Origin: Chloroflexota bacterium
GTDB taxonomy: Bacteria; Chloroflexota; Dehalococcoidia; JACQUA01
Direction of reading: 5' to 3'
NCBI GenBank assembly: GCA_016210565.1
Contig: JACQUA010000046.1
Coordinates: 1-57,247, forward strand
DNA: 57,247 nucleotides
Under the pieces are notes generated by a model that ran no database searches, had not been told where the DNA came from, and saw only the letters and a program-made list of their open reading frames with translations. Both the position numbers and the translations under genes were made by a program. Of this stretch, positions 42,342-51,423 are shown in pieces; position 1 is the stretch's first letter, and the number at the start of each line of letters is the position of its first letter.

Positions 42342-44123
42342 TCAAGCCACGATTAGGTCCACCAGGCTATTGTCCCGGACGCTGAAGACGCCGGCGTCGG
42401 ACATCCGCAGGTGCGGTATGGCGGGGCTGGTCAACACGTCCAGGGAAAGATGCGCCCGGCCGAGCGGGCATCCCAGCCCATTCACCGCCCCCTGGATTTC
42501 TTCCTGCTTGCGGTTCAACTCCTCCATGGTCAGCGTGGATATGACGCCGGCGAGGGGGAATGGCAGCTCCTCGATCCTCTTGCCATCGGCGTACACCACC
42601 GCCCCACCGTGCAGCACGGCCAGCCGGTTGACCGCCAGGGCCATATCCCCGGGGCTGGCGCCGACCGCGACCACACTGCCGCAATCCCAGCTACCGCTGG
42701 AGGCGAAGGCGCCCCTCCTTAACCCGAAGCCCTTTATCAGGCCCAGGGCGATCTTGCCCGGCTGCCGCACCCGGCTGATGGCAGCCACCATGATAATGTC
42801 CCGTTCCGTGTCCGCTTCGATGAAGCCATTCCGGACGGCGACTTCGGTGATCAGCTCTTTGGTGACCAGCTCGGTAATCTGATGTATGACTCTTACCTGT
42901 ACCTTGCCCTCGGAAACGGGGGCCTTGATGCGGAAGTCTTCGGCCGTGAACTCCCGGGGGAACTTCAGGCTATTGGTAATGAAGCCGGGCCACTTCTTTT
43001 GTGGCGGCTCAACGAGGGCCTTGCCATCCCTGGCTACCACCTGGCCGTTGCTGATCACCCATTCCGGCTTGATGGTCTTCAGGTCGGGAATAACCGCGAT
43101 GTCCGCGAACTTGCCGGGCGCGATGCCGCCGATCACATCATCGATGGCGAAATGCCCCGCGGGGTTGATGGTCGCCGCCTGGATAGCGGTGACCGGCTCG
43201 ATCCCGTGGGCTATAGCCTGTCCCACGATGTGGTCCATGTGGCCCTTTTTGAGGAATATGTCGGCGCTCACCCCGTCGCTCACCAGGGAAAGCATGCGGA
43301 AATCGATGCGGTTTTCCCGGATCTTCGCGATGGCGGCCAGTTCCGAACGAACAGACCCCTCCCGGATCATGGTGCTGACTCCCAGCCTCAGTTTTTCCAG
43401 GGTTTCTTCGAGCGTGGTGGACTCGTGGCAGGAGGTGATGCCGGAAGCGAAGTAGGCGATGAGTTTGTCACTCCTGGCGCCGGCGGCATGCCCCTCGAGC
43501 TTCTTGCCGGCCGATAGGGTTTCGGCGAAGAGATCGAGAAGCCGCTTGTCACCCTGGATCGTTGGGAGCCAGTAGCTTTCGCCCAGGCCGAGCACCCTGT
43601 CATCGGCCAGGAGACGGGCCAGTTGCTTCGGAGTGATAAAATTGGCTTCCGCCGCCCAACTCAGGGTGACCAGGGGCGGTATGGTGAAGAACAGTTTTAC
43701 CGGCTGTTCGCGGAGATAGTCCATGAACACGCGCGCCGCGCGCAGGCCCATGGGGAAGGTCACTTCCTGCACTTCGGTGATGATGGTGGTGCAGCCATGC
43801 AGCATGGCGTGCTTCACGTATTCGGCCGGGCTTATCATCGACAGCATGTGGCAGTGGGCATCGACCAGTCCCGGGATTATGGCCTTGCCGGAGGCGTCGA
43901 TCACACGGGTCCGCTCTCCAACCCGTGGGCCGGGGTTGGCCCCCATCCAGGCGATGCGGTCTCCCTTTACGGCAACGCTGTAGCCACGGTGTATTTCCGC
44001 CGTGTAGACGTTCACCAGGTCGCCGTTGCTGACCACCAGGTCGGCAGGTTCCTTCCCCAGCGCGACCTTCATTATCGAATCGATTCTATCAGGACCCAAC
44101 CACCGGAATCCTGGTTTCTTCAT
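42342..44123 (-). CDS. ade: Adenine deaminase-like amidohydrolase
   Basis: 593 residues from ATG 44123, with AGAGGAG just upstream. Amidohydrolase barrel with metal site PGLVDAHCHML, then KLEGHAAGARSDKLIAYFASGITSCHESTT, LVSDGVSADIFLKKGHMDH, and the C-terminal adenine-deaminase domain (GLIKGFGLRRGAFASS, ALAVNRLAVLHGGAVVY). Adenine deaminase converts adenine to hypoxanthine. Two differences stand out: the usual HIESS after the metal motif is HCHMLSM, and the usual ASSVAHDSHN is ASSGSWDCGS, so the substrate may not be adenine. First gene of the minus-strand island. Confidence 0.85.
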   Translation of the reverse strand: MKKPGFRWLGPDRIDSIMKVALGKEPADLVVSNGDLVNVYTAEIHRGYSVAVKGDRIAWMGANPGPRVGERTRVIDASGKAIIPGLVDAHCHMLSMISPAEYVKHAMLHGCTTIITEVQEVTFPMGLRAARVFMDYLREQPVKLFFTIPPLVTLSWAAEANFITPKQLARLLADDRVLGLGESYWLPTIQGDKRLLDLFAETLSAGKKLEGHAAGARSDKLIAYFASGITSCHESTTLEETLEKLRLGVSTMIREGSVRSELAAIAKIRENRIDFRMLSLVSDGVSADIFLKKGHMDHIVGQAIAHGIEPVTAIQAATINPAGHFAIDDVIGGIAPGKFADIAVIPDLKTIKPEWVISNGQVVARDGKALVEPPQKKWPGFITNSLKFPREFTAEDFRIKAPVSEGKVQVRVIHQITELVTKELITEVAVRNGFIEADTERDIIMVAAISRVRQPGKIALGLIKGFGLRRGAFASSGSWDCGSVVAVGASPGDMALAVNRLAVLHGGAVVYADGKRIEELPFPLAGVISTLTMEELNRKQEEIQGAVNGLGCPLGRAHLSLDVLTSPAIPHLRMSDAGVFSVRDNSLVDLIVA

Positions 44124-44221
44124 GTAAGATTCTCCTCTGTGGCATAAAGTCTGTCGGAAACAATGGAACGAAAAAGTATACACCACCGGGCAGTGGATAG
44201 TCGATAGTCGGCTAGGAGAAT

Positions 44222-44326
44222 GTCATTGCGAGCCAAGCGAAGCAATCCCCTGGTTGGCTGGCCATCTGGTCCGCCTTGCGGACTCTCGCAAAGCGGAGGA
44301 GATTGCTTCGCCTGGCTCGCAATGAC
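44222..44326. repeat. Dispersed inverted repeat family B, copy 5
   Basis: GTCATTGCGAGCCAAGCGAAGC to TGGCTCGCAATGAC in the divergent space between ade and coaE. A family I unit (GATAGTCGATAGTCGGC) precedes it. Confidence 0.8.
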
Positions 44327-44335
44327 AATTGAATC

Positions 44336-44365
44336 TTGACGCCGGGGTTCAATAGTTGCTAGACT
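44336..44365 (+). promoter_or_regulatory. Candidate coaE promoter
   Basis: TTGACG (44336-44341), 18-base spacer, TAGACT (44360-44365). The expected start point is only a few bases before the coaE ATG at 44376, which would give a nearly leaderless mRNA. Confidence 0.45.
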
Positions 44366-44375
44366 GGAAGATATT

Positions 44376-44981
44376 ATGATCGTCATTGGACTGACCGGCG
44401 GCATCGGCACGGGCAAGAGCACCGTTTCCGCAATGCTGGCTTCTCTGGGCGCCAGGGTGATCGACGCCGACCGGCTGGGTCACGAGGCGCTGCAGCCGGA
44501 GTCGCCGGTCTGGAAGGACCTGGCGGAAGCCTTCGGTCCCGGCATTCTAAGACCGGACAGGCAGATCGACCGCTCCAGGCTGGGGGAGATCGTTTTCAAC
44601 GACCCGGCAGCCTTGAAACGCATCAATGAAATAACCCACCCGCGGCTCTACCTGGAGGTGGAGCGGCTGCTGGAGGACTACCGGCGAAAGGGGACAAAGG
44701 TGGCTGTGGTGGAGGCCGCGGCCCTGATAGAGGCCAACTGGATGCCGTTGATGGACGAGATATGGGTCACCACCGCCCCCCGGGAAACGGTCATCGAACG
44801 GGTAAGAAAACGCAGCAATTTCAACGGCGACCAGACGCTGGCCCGGGTCCGGTCCCAGATATCCGGACAGGAAAGGGAAAAATACGCCGCCGTGGTAATA
44901 AACACGGACTGTTCGCTGGAGGAGGTGCGGAGGCAGGTCGAGAAACAGTGGCGGCGGCTGATGTCCGGGGCTGGAGGTTAG
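44376..44981 (+). CDS. coaE: Dephospho-CoA kinase
   Basis: 201 residues, ATG 44376. Last step of CoA synthesis. P-loop GLTGGIGTGKST at the N-terminus, then VIDADRLGHEAL and the lid segment RVRKRSNFNGDQTLARVRSQ. Normal length. It begins a plus-strand group of CoA-linked genes that includes an acyl-CoA synthetase subunit and a CoA-type Nudix hydrolase. Confidence 0.95.
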   Translation: MIVIGLTGGIGTGKSTVSAMLASLGARVIDADRLGHEALQPESPVWKDLAEAFGPGILRPDRQIDRSRLGEIVFNDPAALKRINEITHPRLYLEVERLLEDYRRKGTKVAVVEAAALIEANWMPLMDEIWVTTAPRETVIERVRKRSNFNGDQTLARVRSQISGQEREKYAAVVINTDCSLEEVRRQVEKQWRRLMSGAGG

Positions 44982-45124
44982 AAGGTTCGTAAGGCTTATA
45001 AGGTTAAAACGTTGGAGGGTTAGAAGACTGGAAGATTTGTTGAGTTATTGGGTTATTGAGTTATTGAGCACCTGTGTGCCAATGTTGAATCTGCAATTTT
45101 CAGTGTGGGTGTCCGGGGGGTGGG

Positions 45125-45153
45125 GAATCTTGAATCTTGAATCTTGAATCTTT
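45125..45153 (+). repeat. TTGAATC heptamer tract before the acyl-CoA synthetase gene
   Basis: Three to four tandem units end directly at the ATG. There is no Shine-Dalgarno sequence between the tract and the start codon. Confidence 0.8.
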
Positions 45154-46542
45154 ATGGACTCCGTATCGCTGGTAAAGCAAATCCTTGAACCCCGGTCGGT
45201 GGCCCTGGTCGGGCTGCCGCGGGACGCCGGGCCGGAGAGCCGGAATGTCATGGAGTATCTGTTGCGCCATGGCTATGAGGGCCGGATATTTCCGGTGAAC
45301 CCGAACTGCCCGGAGATCCTCGGCGTCAAGACCTACTGCTCCGTGAGGGACCTGCCGGAAACCCCGGATCTGGCGGTCATCGCGACGCCGCAGCACTTGG
45401 CTTTATCCCTGGTGCAGGAATCGGCGGAAAAAGGGATAAAGGCGATCGCCGTCGTGGCGCAGGGGTTTGCCGACGCGGATGCTGAGGGCGGGAAGCGCCA
45501 GCAGGAGATCGTCTCGGTTGCCCACCGCTACGGCGCCAGGGTTCTGGGGCCGAACACCTTCGGGGCGGCCAACGCTTTTTTGAACTTCAATACGGCCTTT
45601 GCCCTTACGCCCATGCGAAGGGTTCCGATAGGGATGATATGCCAGAGCGGTTTTCCCTTTGCCGGGTTTCCGCGCATGGTCGTCGTTGGGAAAGCCCTGG
45701 ACATCGGGAACACCAGCGACGTGGACTTTAGCGACGGTCTGGAATATTTCGCCGGCGATGATCAAACCAGGCTGGTGGCGCTTTACGTGGAGGGCATAAG
45801 GGACGGGAGACGTTTCATGGAGACGGCGCAGCGGGTCACGGCGCGGAAGCCCGTCATAGCGCTCAAAGCGGGGAAAGGGGTTTCCGGAGCCAGAGTGGCG
45901 AGCTCGCACTCTGGCTCGCTTACCGGTGTGGACAGGGTGTACGACGCCGCTTTCAAGCAATGCGGCGTCCTGCGGGTTGAAGATACCGAGGAACTGGTGG
46001 ACCTGTGCCGTGCCTTCCTCGCCCTCCCGAAGAGCCGCGTCAGGAGGCTGGGGGTGTTGACCATGACGATGGCCGGGGGGACGATGGTGGCCGATGCCTG
46101 CGAGAAGTATAATATGAAGTTGCCTGCCTTTTCGGAGGACACCGTGAGGAAAGTGGCGGCGCTGGCTCCGCCGTGGTTGAGGATAGGCAACCCGCTGGAC
46201 CAGGGGGCCGTCAACTTCAGCGGCGCGGGTCCCCGGAAGGCAATCCGGGTCAGCCTGGAAGCGGTCCTGGAGGACCCGGCGATCGACGCAGTCCTGGTGA
46301 TAATCCCGGCGCTGGAGCCGGAACACCGCAACTTCAGGGACGTCGCGCTGGAGATGGCAGCAAGGTATGGCGAAAAGCCGGTCGCCTTCTGGATATACGG
46401 CCCGGACTTCGATGGGAGCACGGCCGCGGACCTCGAGAGTACCGGGCGAATAGTGAACTTCGGCAGCCTCGACCGGGCGGTAAGGGCGCTGTCTAGAATG
46501 GCGAAATACGCCGAATACGTGGAAACAAGAAATGACGAATGA
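45154..46542 (+). CDS. Acyl-CoA synthetase (NDP-forming), alpha-type CoA-binding subunit
   Basis: 462 residues, ATG 45154. N-terminal CoA-binding Rossmann domain (PRSVALVGLPRDAG, PVNPNCPEILGVKTY), then two succinyl-CoA-ligase-like domains, with the phosphorylated His at H252 in SSHSGSLTG. The length matches the alpha subunit alone. The ATP-grasp beta subunit is not in the window. Such enzymes make or use acyl-CoA with ADP/ATP. The last residues (VETRNDE) come from a GACGAAT repeat that also gives the stop codon. Confidence 0.88.
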   Translation: MDSVSLVKQILEPRSVALVGLPRDAGPESRNVMEYLLRHGYEGRIFPVNPNCPEILGVKTYCSVRDLPETPDLAVIATPQHLALSLVQESAEKGIKAIAVVAQGFADADAEGGKRQQEIVSVAHRYGARVLGPNTFGAANAFLNFNTAFALTPMRRVPIGMICQSGFPFAGFPRMVVVGKALDIGNTSDVDFSDGLEYFAGDDQTRLVALYVEGIRDGRRFMETAQRVTARKPVIALKAGKGVSGARVASSHSGSLTGVDRVYDAAFKQCGVLRVEDTEELVDLCRAFLALPKSRVRRLGVLTMTMAGGTMVADACEKYNMKLPAFSEDTVRKVAALAPPWLRIGNPLDQGAVNFSGAGPRKAIRVSLEAVLEDPAIDAVLVIIPALEPEHRNFRDVALEMAARYGEKPVAFWIYGPDFDGSTAADLESTGRIVNFGSLDRAVRALSRMAKYAEYVETRNDE

Positions 46543-46640
46543 CGAAGCCCGAATGACGAATGACCAATCAAGGGGAAAGGGCGAGGCTGGAATGACGAAT
46601 CAACCACCGACGCCGCGACGGCGCGCCATGAGTGATGAAA

Positions 46641-46785
46641 ATGTCATTCTGAGCGAAGCGAGCGCAGCGAGCGTAGTCGGAGAATCCTTCGCTGCGCTCA
46701 GGACAAGTTCTTCCGGGGTGGGGTGCCGGACGAAAGACCCTTCGCCTGCCGCTTCGCTGCGCTCAGGGCATCGGCTCAGGGTGAC
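46641..46785. repeat. Dispersed inverted repeat family C, copy 2
   Basis: GTCATTCTGAGCGAAGCGAGC to CGGCTCAGGGTGAC. Its last bases include the GTG used as the likely start of the Nudix gene. GACGAATGACGAA units (family K) precede it at about 46533-46600. Confidence 0.8.
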
Positions 46786-47398
46786 AGCAGCCATTGATCA
46801 AATCAGGCGCCGGCTGGCCAGGCGGGCCAAGGCGCACCTTACGGAACCGGGCAGGATTCCGTCCGCGGTGCTGGTAGTCCTGTTCGAGAAAGACGGCCAT
46901 ACCCACATCCTTTTCACCCGGCGCACCCAGGTGGTGGAGTACCACAAGGGACAGATATGCTTTCCCGGCGGCGGTTGCGAGGAGGGGGAGACGAGGGCAA
47001 TGACGGCGCTGCGGGAGTCTTTTGAGGAAATCGGTCTGAGAGCGGAGGATGTGGAGTTGCTGGGCGAACTGGATGATATCAAGACGCAGACCAGCCATTT
47101 CATCGTCTCTCCGTTTGTGGGCCGCATCGGTTATCCCTACGAATTCAGGCCCTCCGCCATCGAAATAGATGAAATCCTGGAATTGCCCCTGGATGCCCTG
47201 CGGGACCCTGCCAACTGGAAAGTAGAGGTGCAGGACATGGAAGACGGCACGAAAGGGGAAGTCCATTCCGTTGTAGTTAGCGGCCATGTGGTATGGGGCG
47301 CCACGGCCAAGATACTGAAGCAGCTCGTGGACCTGCTTGGAGAAGGCCCCGGTGTCGCGAAGGACGGGGCGCGCGAAACCACGAATGAACACGAATGA
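46781..47398 (+). CDS. Nudix hydrolase, CoA pyrophosphatase (NudL-like)
   Basis: 205 residues if started at GTG 46781. The frame is open another 83 codons upstream, but that part translates dispersed repeats. Nudix box GGGCEEGETRAMTALRESFEEIG is complete (GX5EX7REX2EEXG), preceded by the CoA-pyrophosphatase signature ILFTRRTQVVEYHKGQICFPGG. It should split CoA or its derivatives to phosphopantetheine and 3',5'-ADP, fitting the coaE neighbourhood. The C-terminal residues (ETTNEHE) and stop lie in a family D repeat, so both gene ends are repeat-derived. Confidence 0.85.
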   Translation: MTAAIDQIRRRLARRAKAHLTEPGRIPSAVLVVLFEKDGHTHILFTRRTQVVEYHKGQICFPGGGCEEGETRAMTALRESFEEIGLRAEDVELLGELDDIKTQTSHFIVSPFVGRIGYPYEFRPSAIEIDEILELPLDALRDPANWKVEVQDMEDGTKGEVHSVVVSGHVVWGATAKILKQLVDLLGEGPGVAKDGARETTNEHE

Positions 47399-47490
47399 AC
47401 ACGAAACCAAAAAAACCCCCCCGCGTTCTCTGTGCCCCCTTTTTCAAAGGGTGAGGGAATTCGTGTCAATTCGTGTTTATTCGTGGTTCC
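47375..47490. repeat. Dispersed inverted repeat family D, copy 3
   Basis: Arms GAAACCACGAATGAACACGAAT and TTCGTGTCAATTCGTGTTTATTCGTGG. It contains the Nudix stop codon and ends about 35 bases before polA. Confidence 0.8.
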
Positions 47491-47525
47491 CGAATCACTG
47501 TGACTGAGAGCTAATCAAGGATATC

Positions 47526-50249
47526 ATGCCCGAACAAACTCCTCGTCTGATGCTCATCGATGCCAACGCGCTGGTGCATCGGGCCTATCATGCCATCCAG
47601 GGCGCGCTGACGGTCAGAAAAACCGGGGAGCAGGTCAATGCCGTCTACGGCTTCACCGAGATGCTGCTCAAGGCCCTGGCCGAGTTGAAGCCACGATACG
47701 TCGCGGCCGCTTTCGACACTGCCAGGCCCACCTTCCGGCACGAACAGTTCGAGGAATACAAGAAGAACCGGCCCAAAGCGGCGGAGGACCTGGTGTCGCA
47801 GTTTCCCCGGGTGCGGCAGGTGCTCGAGGCTCTCAGCATACCCGTGTTCATGCTGGATGGCTTCGAGGCTGATGATATCCTGGGGACGCTGGCCGTCCAG
47901 TCAGCCGGGCAGGGGGTGGAAACGGTCATCGTCACCGGCGACGCCGATGCCATGCAACTGGTCAATCCGGTGGTCAAGGTCTTTACTCCGGGGAAGACTT
48001 TCAGAGACGTCAGGCTGTACGACGCGTCAGAAGTCCTGCTCAAATACGGTGTCCATCCGGGTCAGATTCCCGACCTGAAGGGCCTGGTGGGGGATCCCTC
48101 CGACAACATTCCCGGGGTCAAAGGCATCGGGGAAAAGACCGCGGCGAGGCTGCTCAATCAGTTCAAGACGCTGGAGGAGATATACCACCATCTGGACGAA
48201 GTGGGTCCCCCGAAGGTCCAAGAGATGTTGAGAGCACAGCGGGACATCGCCCTGAAAAGCAAGGGCCTGGCGACCATAGATACGAACGTGCCGGTGAAGC
48301 TCGACCTGGAATCCTGCCGTCTATCGTCATTCGACCGGAACAGAGTCGCCGCCCTTTTCAGGGAATTAGAATTCGTTAGCCTGCTGAAAAGGCTACCGTC
48401 GCCGGGGGCCGAGCAGGCCATGCTGCCGGAAGAGGCGGTGGTCTCCAGGGTGGAAGGCAGCTACCGGCCAGTCACCACGGAAGCTGAGCTTCAGGAATTG
48501 GGGTCGCGTCTGACCGACGCCGCCTATTTGGCGGTGGGAGTGGAAACTTCCGGCAAAGACTCGATGTCGGCGCCCCTGGTCGGTGTTTCGCTCTCGTGCC
48601 GAGAGGGTGAGTCCTTCTACATCCCCCTGGGCCACCAGGGGCTGGATGGCATGCTGCAGTTGCCTTACGAAAAAGCCCTGTCCTGGCTGCGGCCGGTCCT
48701 GGCCGGCGGAAGGCTCCGCAAGGTCTCCCACAACGGCAAGTTTACCATGAACGTGCTGGCCCGCCACGGCGTTGAAATCTCCGGATGGGACTTCGACACG
48801 GCGGTGGCCGCCTATCTCCTGAATGAGAAGTCCTTGACGCTCCGCGACCTGGCCTTCAAGAGGCTGGGCCTGGAGATGCCGCCCATCACCGACCTCACGG
48901 GCGCGGGTCAAAAGCAAACCCCCATTGCCATGGTCCCTTTTGAAAGACTCACCCAGTACGCCGGCGCCGGGGTGGACGTGACTGCCAGGCTGTACCGCCT
49001 GCTGGAAGCCGAACTGGGGAAAGAGGACCTGTGGGACCTCTTCAGCCAGGTGGAAATGCCGCTGGTACCCATCCTGTCGCGCATGGAAAGAACGGGCATC
49101 GCCCTCGACCTCGATGTGATGCGGACTTTATCCAGGAATCTCAACCAGCAGGTGAATAACCTCGAGGGCGATATATACCGGAATGTCGGCCATGAGTTCA
49201 ACATCAACTCGCCGCAGCAGTTAGCGGCGGTCCTCTTTGAGGACCTGAAGCTGGAGGGGAAGCGCCGGACCAAAAAGGGCTACTCCACCGATGCCAGCGT
49301 GCTGGAAGAGCTGAAAGGCGCTCACCCTGTCATCGAGCTTATCATGACCTACCGCCAGCTCTCGAAACTGAAGTCCACCTACGTCGATGCCCTTCCGGGG
49401 ATGGTCAATTCTCAGACGGGGCGGCTGCATACGACGCTGAACCAGACCAGCGTGACCACCGGGCGCCTGTCCTCCAGCGACCCGAATTTGCAGAACATCC
49501 CGGTGAGGGGAGAGCTGGGGAAGGAAATTCGCAGGTCGTTCATCGCGGAAAGCGGCTGGTCGCTGGTGGGGGCGGACTATTCGCAGATCGACCTGCGCGT
49601 CCTGGCCCATCTTTCGCAGGACCCGCGGTTGGTGGAGGCCTTCCGCCACGACGAGGATATCCACACGGCCACGGCGCGGGACATCTTCGGGGTGTCCCTG
49701 GAAAAGGTGACGCCCGACATGAGGCGGCTAGCCAAGACGGTCAATTTCGGCGTCATCTACGGGATGAGCGACTACGGGCTGGAGCAGGCTACGGACCTGT
49801 CCAGGGAAGAGGCGGCGCAATTCATCCAGTCCTATTTTGAGAAATATCCCGGGGTCGCCGCCTATCTGGAAAGCACCCGCCGGCAGGCCAGGGAGCTGGG
49901 CTATGTCCAGACCCTGCTGGGGCGGCGGCGTTACATTCCCGAAGTGAACTCCCCTAACCGGCAGCTTCGAGAAGCGGCGGAGCGGATGGCGATAAACATG
50001 CCGGTGCAGGGCACGTCGGCGGACATCATCAAGGTGGCCATGGTCCGGCTGCACCGGGCTATCTCCGACAAGAAGCTCAGGACGAAGATGCTGCTTCAGG
50101 TGCACGATGATCTTCTCTTCGAGGTCCCGCCGGAAGAAATAGACGAGGTCAAGCGCCTGGTCGGGGAGATCATGCCCCAGGCCGTGCCTCTGAGCGTGCC
50201 GGTCAAGGTGGATATCAAGGTGGGGAGGAACTGGGGGGAAATGGAATGA
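47526..50249 (+). CDS. polA: DNA polymerase I (5' nuclease active, 3'-5' exonuclease degenerate)
   Basis: 907 residues, ATG 47526 behind AAGGAT. N-terminal 5' nuclease (LMLIDANALVHRAYHA; GLVGDPSDNIPGVKGIGEKTA). The middle is an exonuclease-like domain that has lost its metal ligands: G338-V-E where DXE is expected, T407 in HNGKFTMN for the second Asp, and G482 in YAGAGVDVT for the third. The polymerase part is intact: motif A VGADYSQIDLRVLAHLS, motif B RRLAKTVNFGVIYGMS, motif C QVHDDLLFE. It fills gaps and removes RNA primers, without proofreading, like the polymerases of Thermus. Confidence 0.96.
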   Translation: MPEQTPRLMLIDANALVHRAYHAIQGALTVRKTGEQVNAVYGFTEMLLKALAELKPRYVAAAFDTARPTFRHEQFEEYKKNRPKAAEDLVSQFPRVRQVLEALSIPVFMLDGFEADDILGTLAVQSAGQGVETVIVTGDADAMQLVNPVVKVFTPGKTFRDVRLYDASEVLLKYGVHPGQIPDLKGLVGDPSDNIPGVKGIGEKTAARLLNQFKTLEEIYHHLDEVGPPKVQEMLRAQRDIALKSKGLATIDTNVPVKLDLESCRLSSFDRNRVAALFRELEFVSLLKRLPSPGAEQAMLPEEAVVSRVEGSYRPVTTEAELQELGSRLTDAAYLAVGVETSGKDSMSAPLVGVSLSCREGESFYIPLGHQGLDGMLQLPYEKALSWLRPVLAGGRLRKVSHNGKFTMNVLARHGVEISGWDFDTAVAAYLLNEKSLTLRDLAFKRLGLEMPPITDLTGAGQKQTPIAMVPFERLTQYAGAGVDVTARLYRLLEAELGKEDLWDLFSQVEMPLVPILSRMERTGIALDLDVMRTLSRNLNQQVNNLEGDIYRNVGHEFNINSPQQLAAVLFEDLKLEGKRRTKKGYSTDASVLEELKGAHPVIELIMTYRQLSKLKSTYVDALPGMVNSQTGRLHTTLNQTSVTTGRLSSSDPNLQNIPVRGELGKEIRRSFIAESGWSLVGADYSQIDLRVLAHLSQDPRLVEAFRHDEDIHTATARDIFGVSLEKVTPDMRRLAKTVNFGVIYGMSDYGLEQATDLSREEAAQFIQSYFEKYPGVAAYLESTRRQARELGYVQTLLGRRRYIPEVNSPNRQLREAAERMAINMPVQGTSADIIKVAMVRLHRAISDKKLRTKMLLQVHDDLLFEVPPEEIDEVKRLVGEIMPQAVPLSVPVKVDIKVGRNWGEME

Positions 50250-50293
50250 CAGTCGGCAGTCGACAGTCGATAGTCGATAGTCGGCGGCGCACC

Positions 50294-50340
50294 GTCATTG
50301 CGAGTCCCGTTTGTATCCGGACGAAGCAATCCCCCGGGCT
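50294..50340. repeat. Family B half copy
   Basis: GTCATTGCGAGTCCCG...GACGAAGCAATCCCC without the closing arm, downstream of family I units (GTCGACAGTCGATAGTCGATAGTC at about 50251-50284). Confidence 0.6.
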
Positions 50341-50397
50341 GGTAAGTCAAGGACTCCGAACAGTCCGTAGCGGCGCGGTCTCTGCGCCGGGGTGGGG

Positions 50398-50424
50398 AAT
50401 CTTCTAATCTTGAATCTTGAATCT
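50398..50424 (+). repeat. TTGAATC heptamer tract before mutM
   Basis: GAATCTTCTAATC then TTGAATCTTGAATCTGCAATC, reading toward mutM and ending about 20 bases before its ATG. No Shine-Dalgarno is visible. Confidence 0.7.
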
Positions 50425-50443
50425 GCAATCTTCGCATCGTCTT

Positions 50444-51259
50444 ATGCCTGAGCTTCCTGAAGTCGAAACCGTAAAGAACGACCTGGCGCCGAATGTGACG
50501 GGCCTTACCGTGACCGGATTGGAAGTCACCTGGCCGAAGGCGGTGAAGGGGAGTTCGCCGGAGGGGCTGAAAACCGCCCTGGTAGGCCGCAGAATCGTCG
50601 AGGTGGCGAGGCGGGCCAAATACCTCCTGTTCCGCCTGGACGACGGCCGGACCCTGGTGGTCCATCTGAAAATGACCGGCGCTTTGCTGTGGACGGAAGG
50701 AAATTGCAGAAGCGGCGGGCCTTACATCAGGACGGTCATCTACCTGGACAGGGGCTGCATCGAGTTCCGCGACCCCCGGAAGTTCGGCAGCCTGTGGCTG
50801 ACCGATGACGAGACCGGCTTTCTCCGCGGCCTCGGCCCCGAACCCCTGGAGCCGGCCTTCACCGCGGAGGTGCTGGCCCGGATACTCAGCAGGCGTTCAG
50901 CTCCGGTCAAAGCGGTATTGCTTGACCAGACCGCACTGGCGGGACTGGGGAACATGTATGCCGATGAGGCGCTTTTCGAGGCCAGGATACATCCCCTTAA
51001 AAAGGCTGGCGAGTTGGGTGGGGATGAGACCAAACGCCTGCACCGGGCCATCAGGCTTGTCTTGCGGAAGGGCGTCGAGGCTGGAGGGGCCAGCGTCGCG
51101 ACGTATTTCCGTCCCGACGGCAGCAAAGGCTACTCCCAGGAGCAGTTCCGGGTGGCTCACCAGCGCAATGGCGTCTGTCCGAGATGCGGGGGCGGGCTGG
51201 AGTACATCAAGGTGAGGGGAAGGGGGACCATCTTCTGCCCGAAGTGCCAGAAGCTGTAA
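50444..51259 (+). CDS. mutM: Formamidopyrimidine-DNA glycosylase
   Basis: 271 residues from ATG 50444, so that the protein starts MPELPEVE with the catalytic N-terminal Pro2 and Glu3; the nine codons upstream cannot be used. It removes 8-oxoguanine and nicks the strand. Other signs: the catalytic Lys in VVHLKMTG, the helix-two-turn-helix LAGLGNMYADEALF, and a C-terminal zinc finger CPRCGGGLEYIKVRGRGTIFCPKC. It follows polA on the same strand, a repair pairing. Confidence 0.96.
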   Translation: MPELPEVETVKNDLAPNVTGLTVTGLEVTWPKAVKGSSPEGLKTALVGRRIVEVARRAKYLLFRLDDGRTLVVHLKMTGALLWTEGNCRSGGPYIRTVIYLDRGCIEFRDPRKFGSLWLTDDETGFLRGLGPEPLEPAFTAEVLARILSRRSAPVKAVLLDQTALAGLGNMYADEALFEARIHPLKKAGELGGDETKRLHRAIRLVLRKGVEAGGASVATYFRPDGSKGYSQEQFRVAHQRNGVCPRCGGGLEYIKVRGRGTIFCPKCQKL

Positions 51260-51278
51260 GGGGTCTGCAACCCGGTGG

Positions 51279-51297
51279 CACAGGCGTCAGCCTGTGG
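51279..51297. repeat. Dispersed palindrome family A, copy 12
   Basis: CACAGGCGTCAGCCTGTGG, just after mutM. Confidence 0.65.
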
Positions 51298-51423
51298 GCA
51301 GCTTTGAACTTAGAATCTGCCATCTGCAATCCGTTCCATGGGTTTGGCGTTGCAGCCTGGTTGCTGGGCCTTTCCCTGGTGCCTGGGGCTGGCGGTGAGG
51401 GGGGGAGCGGTTGTCGCGGTGGC

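Noticed and set aside
46532..46780. N-terminal 83 residues of the long Nudix frame as real protein
   Set aside because: This part translates GACGAAT units and a family C repeat found elsewhere between genes, and has no family similarity.
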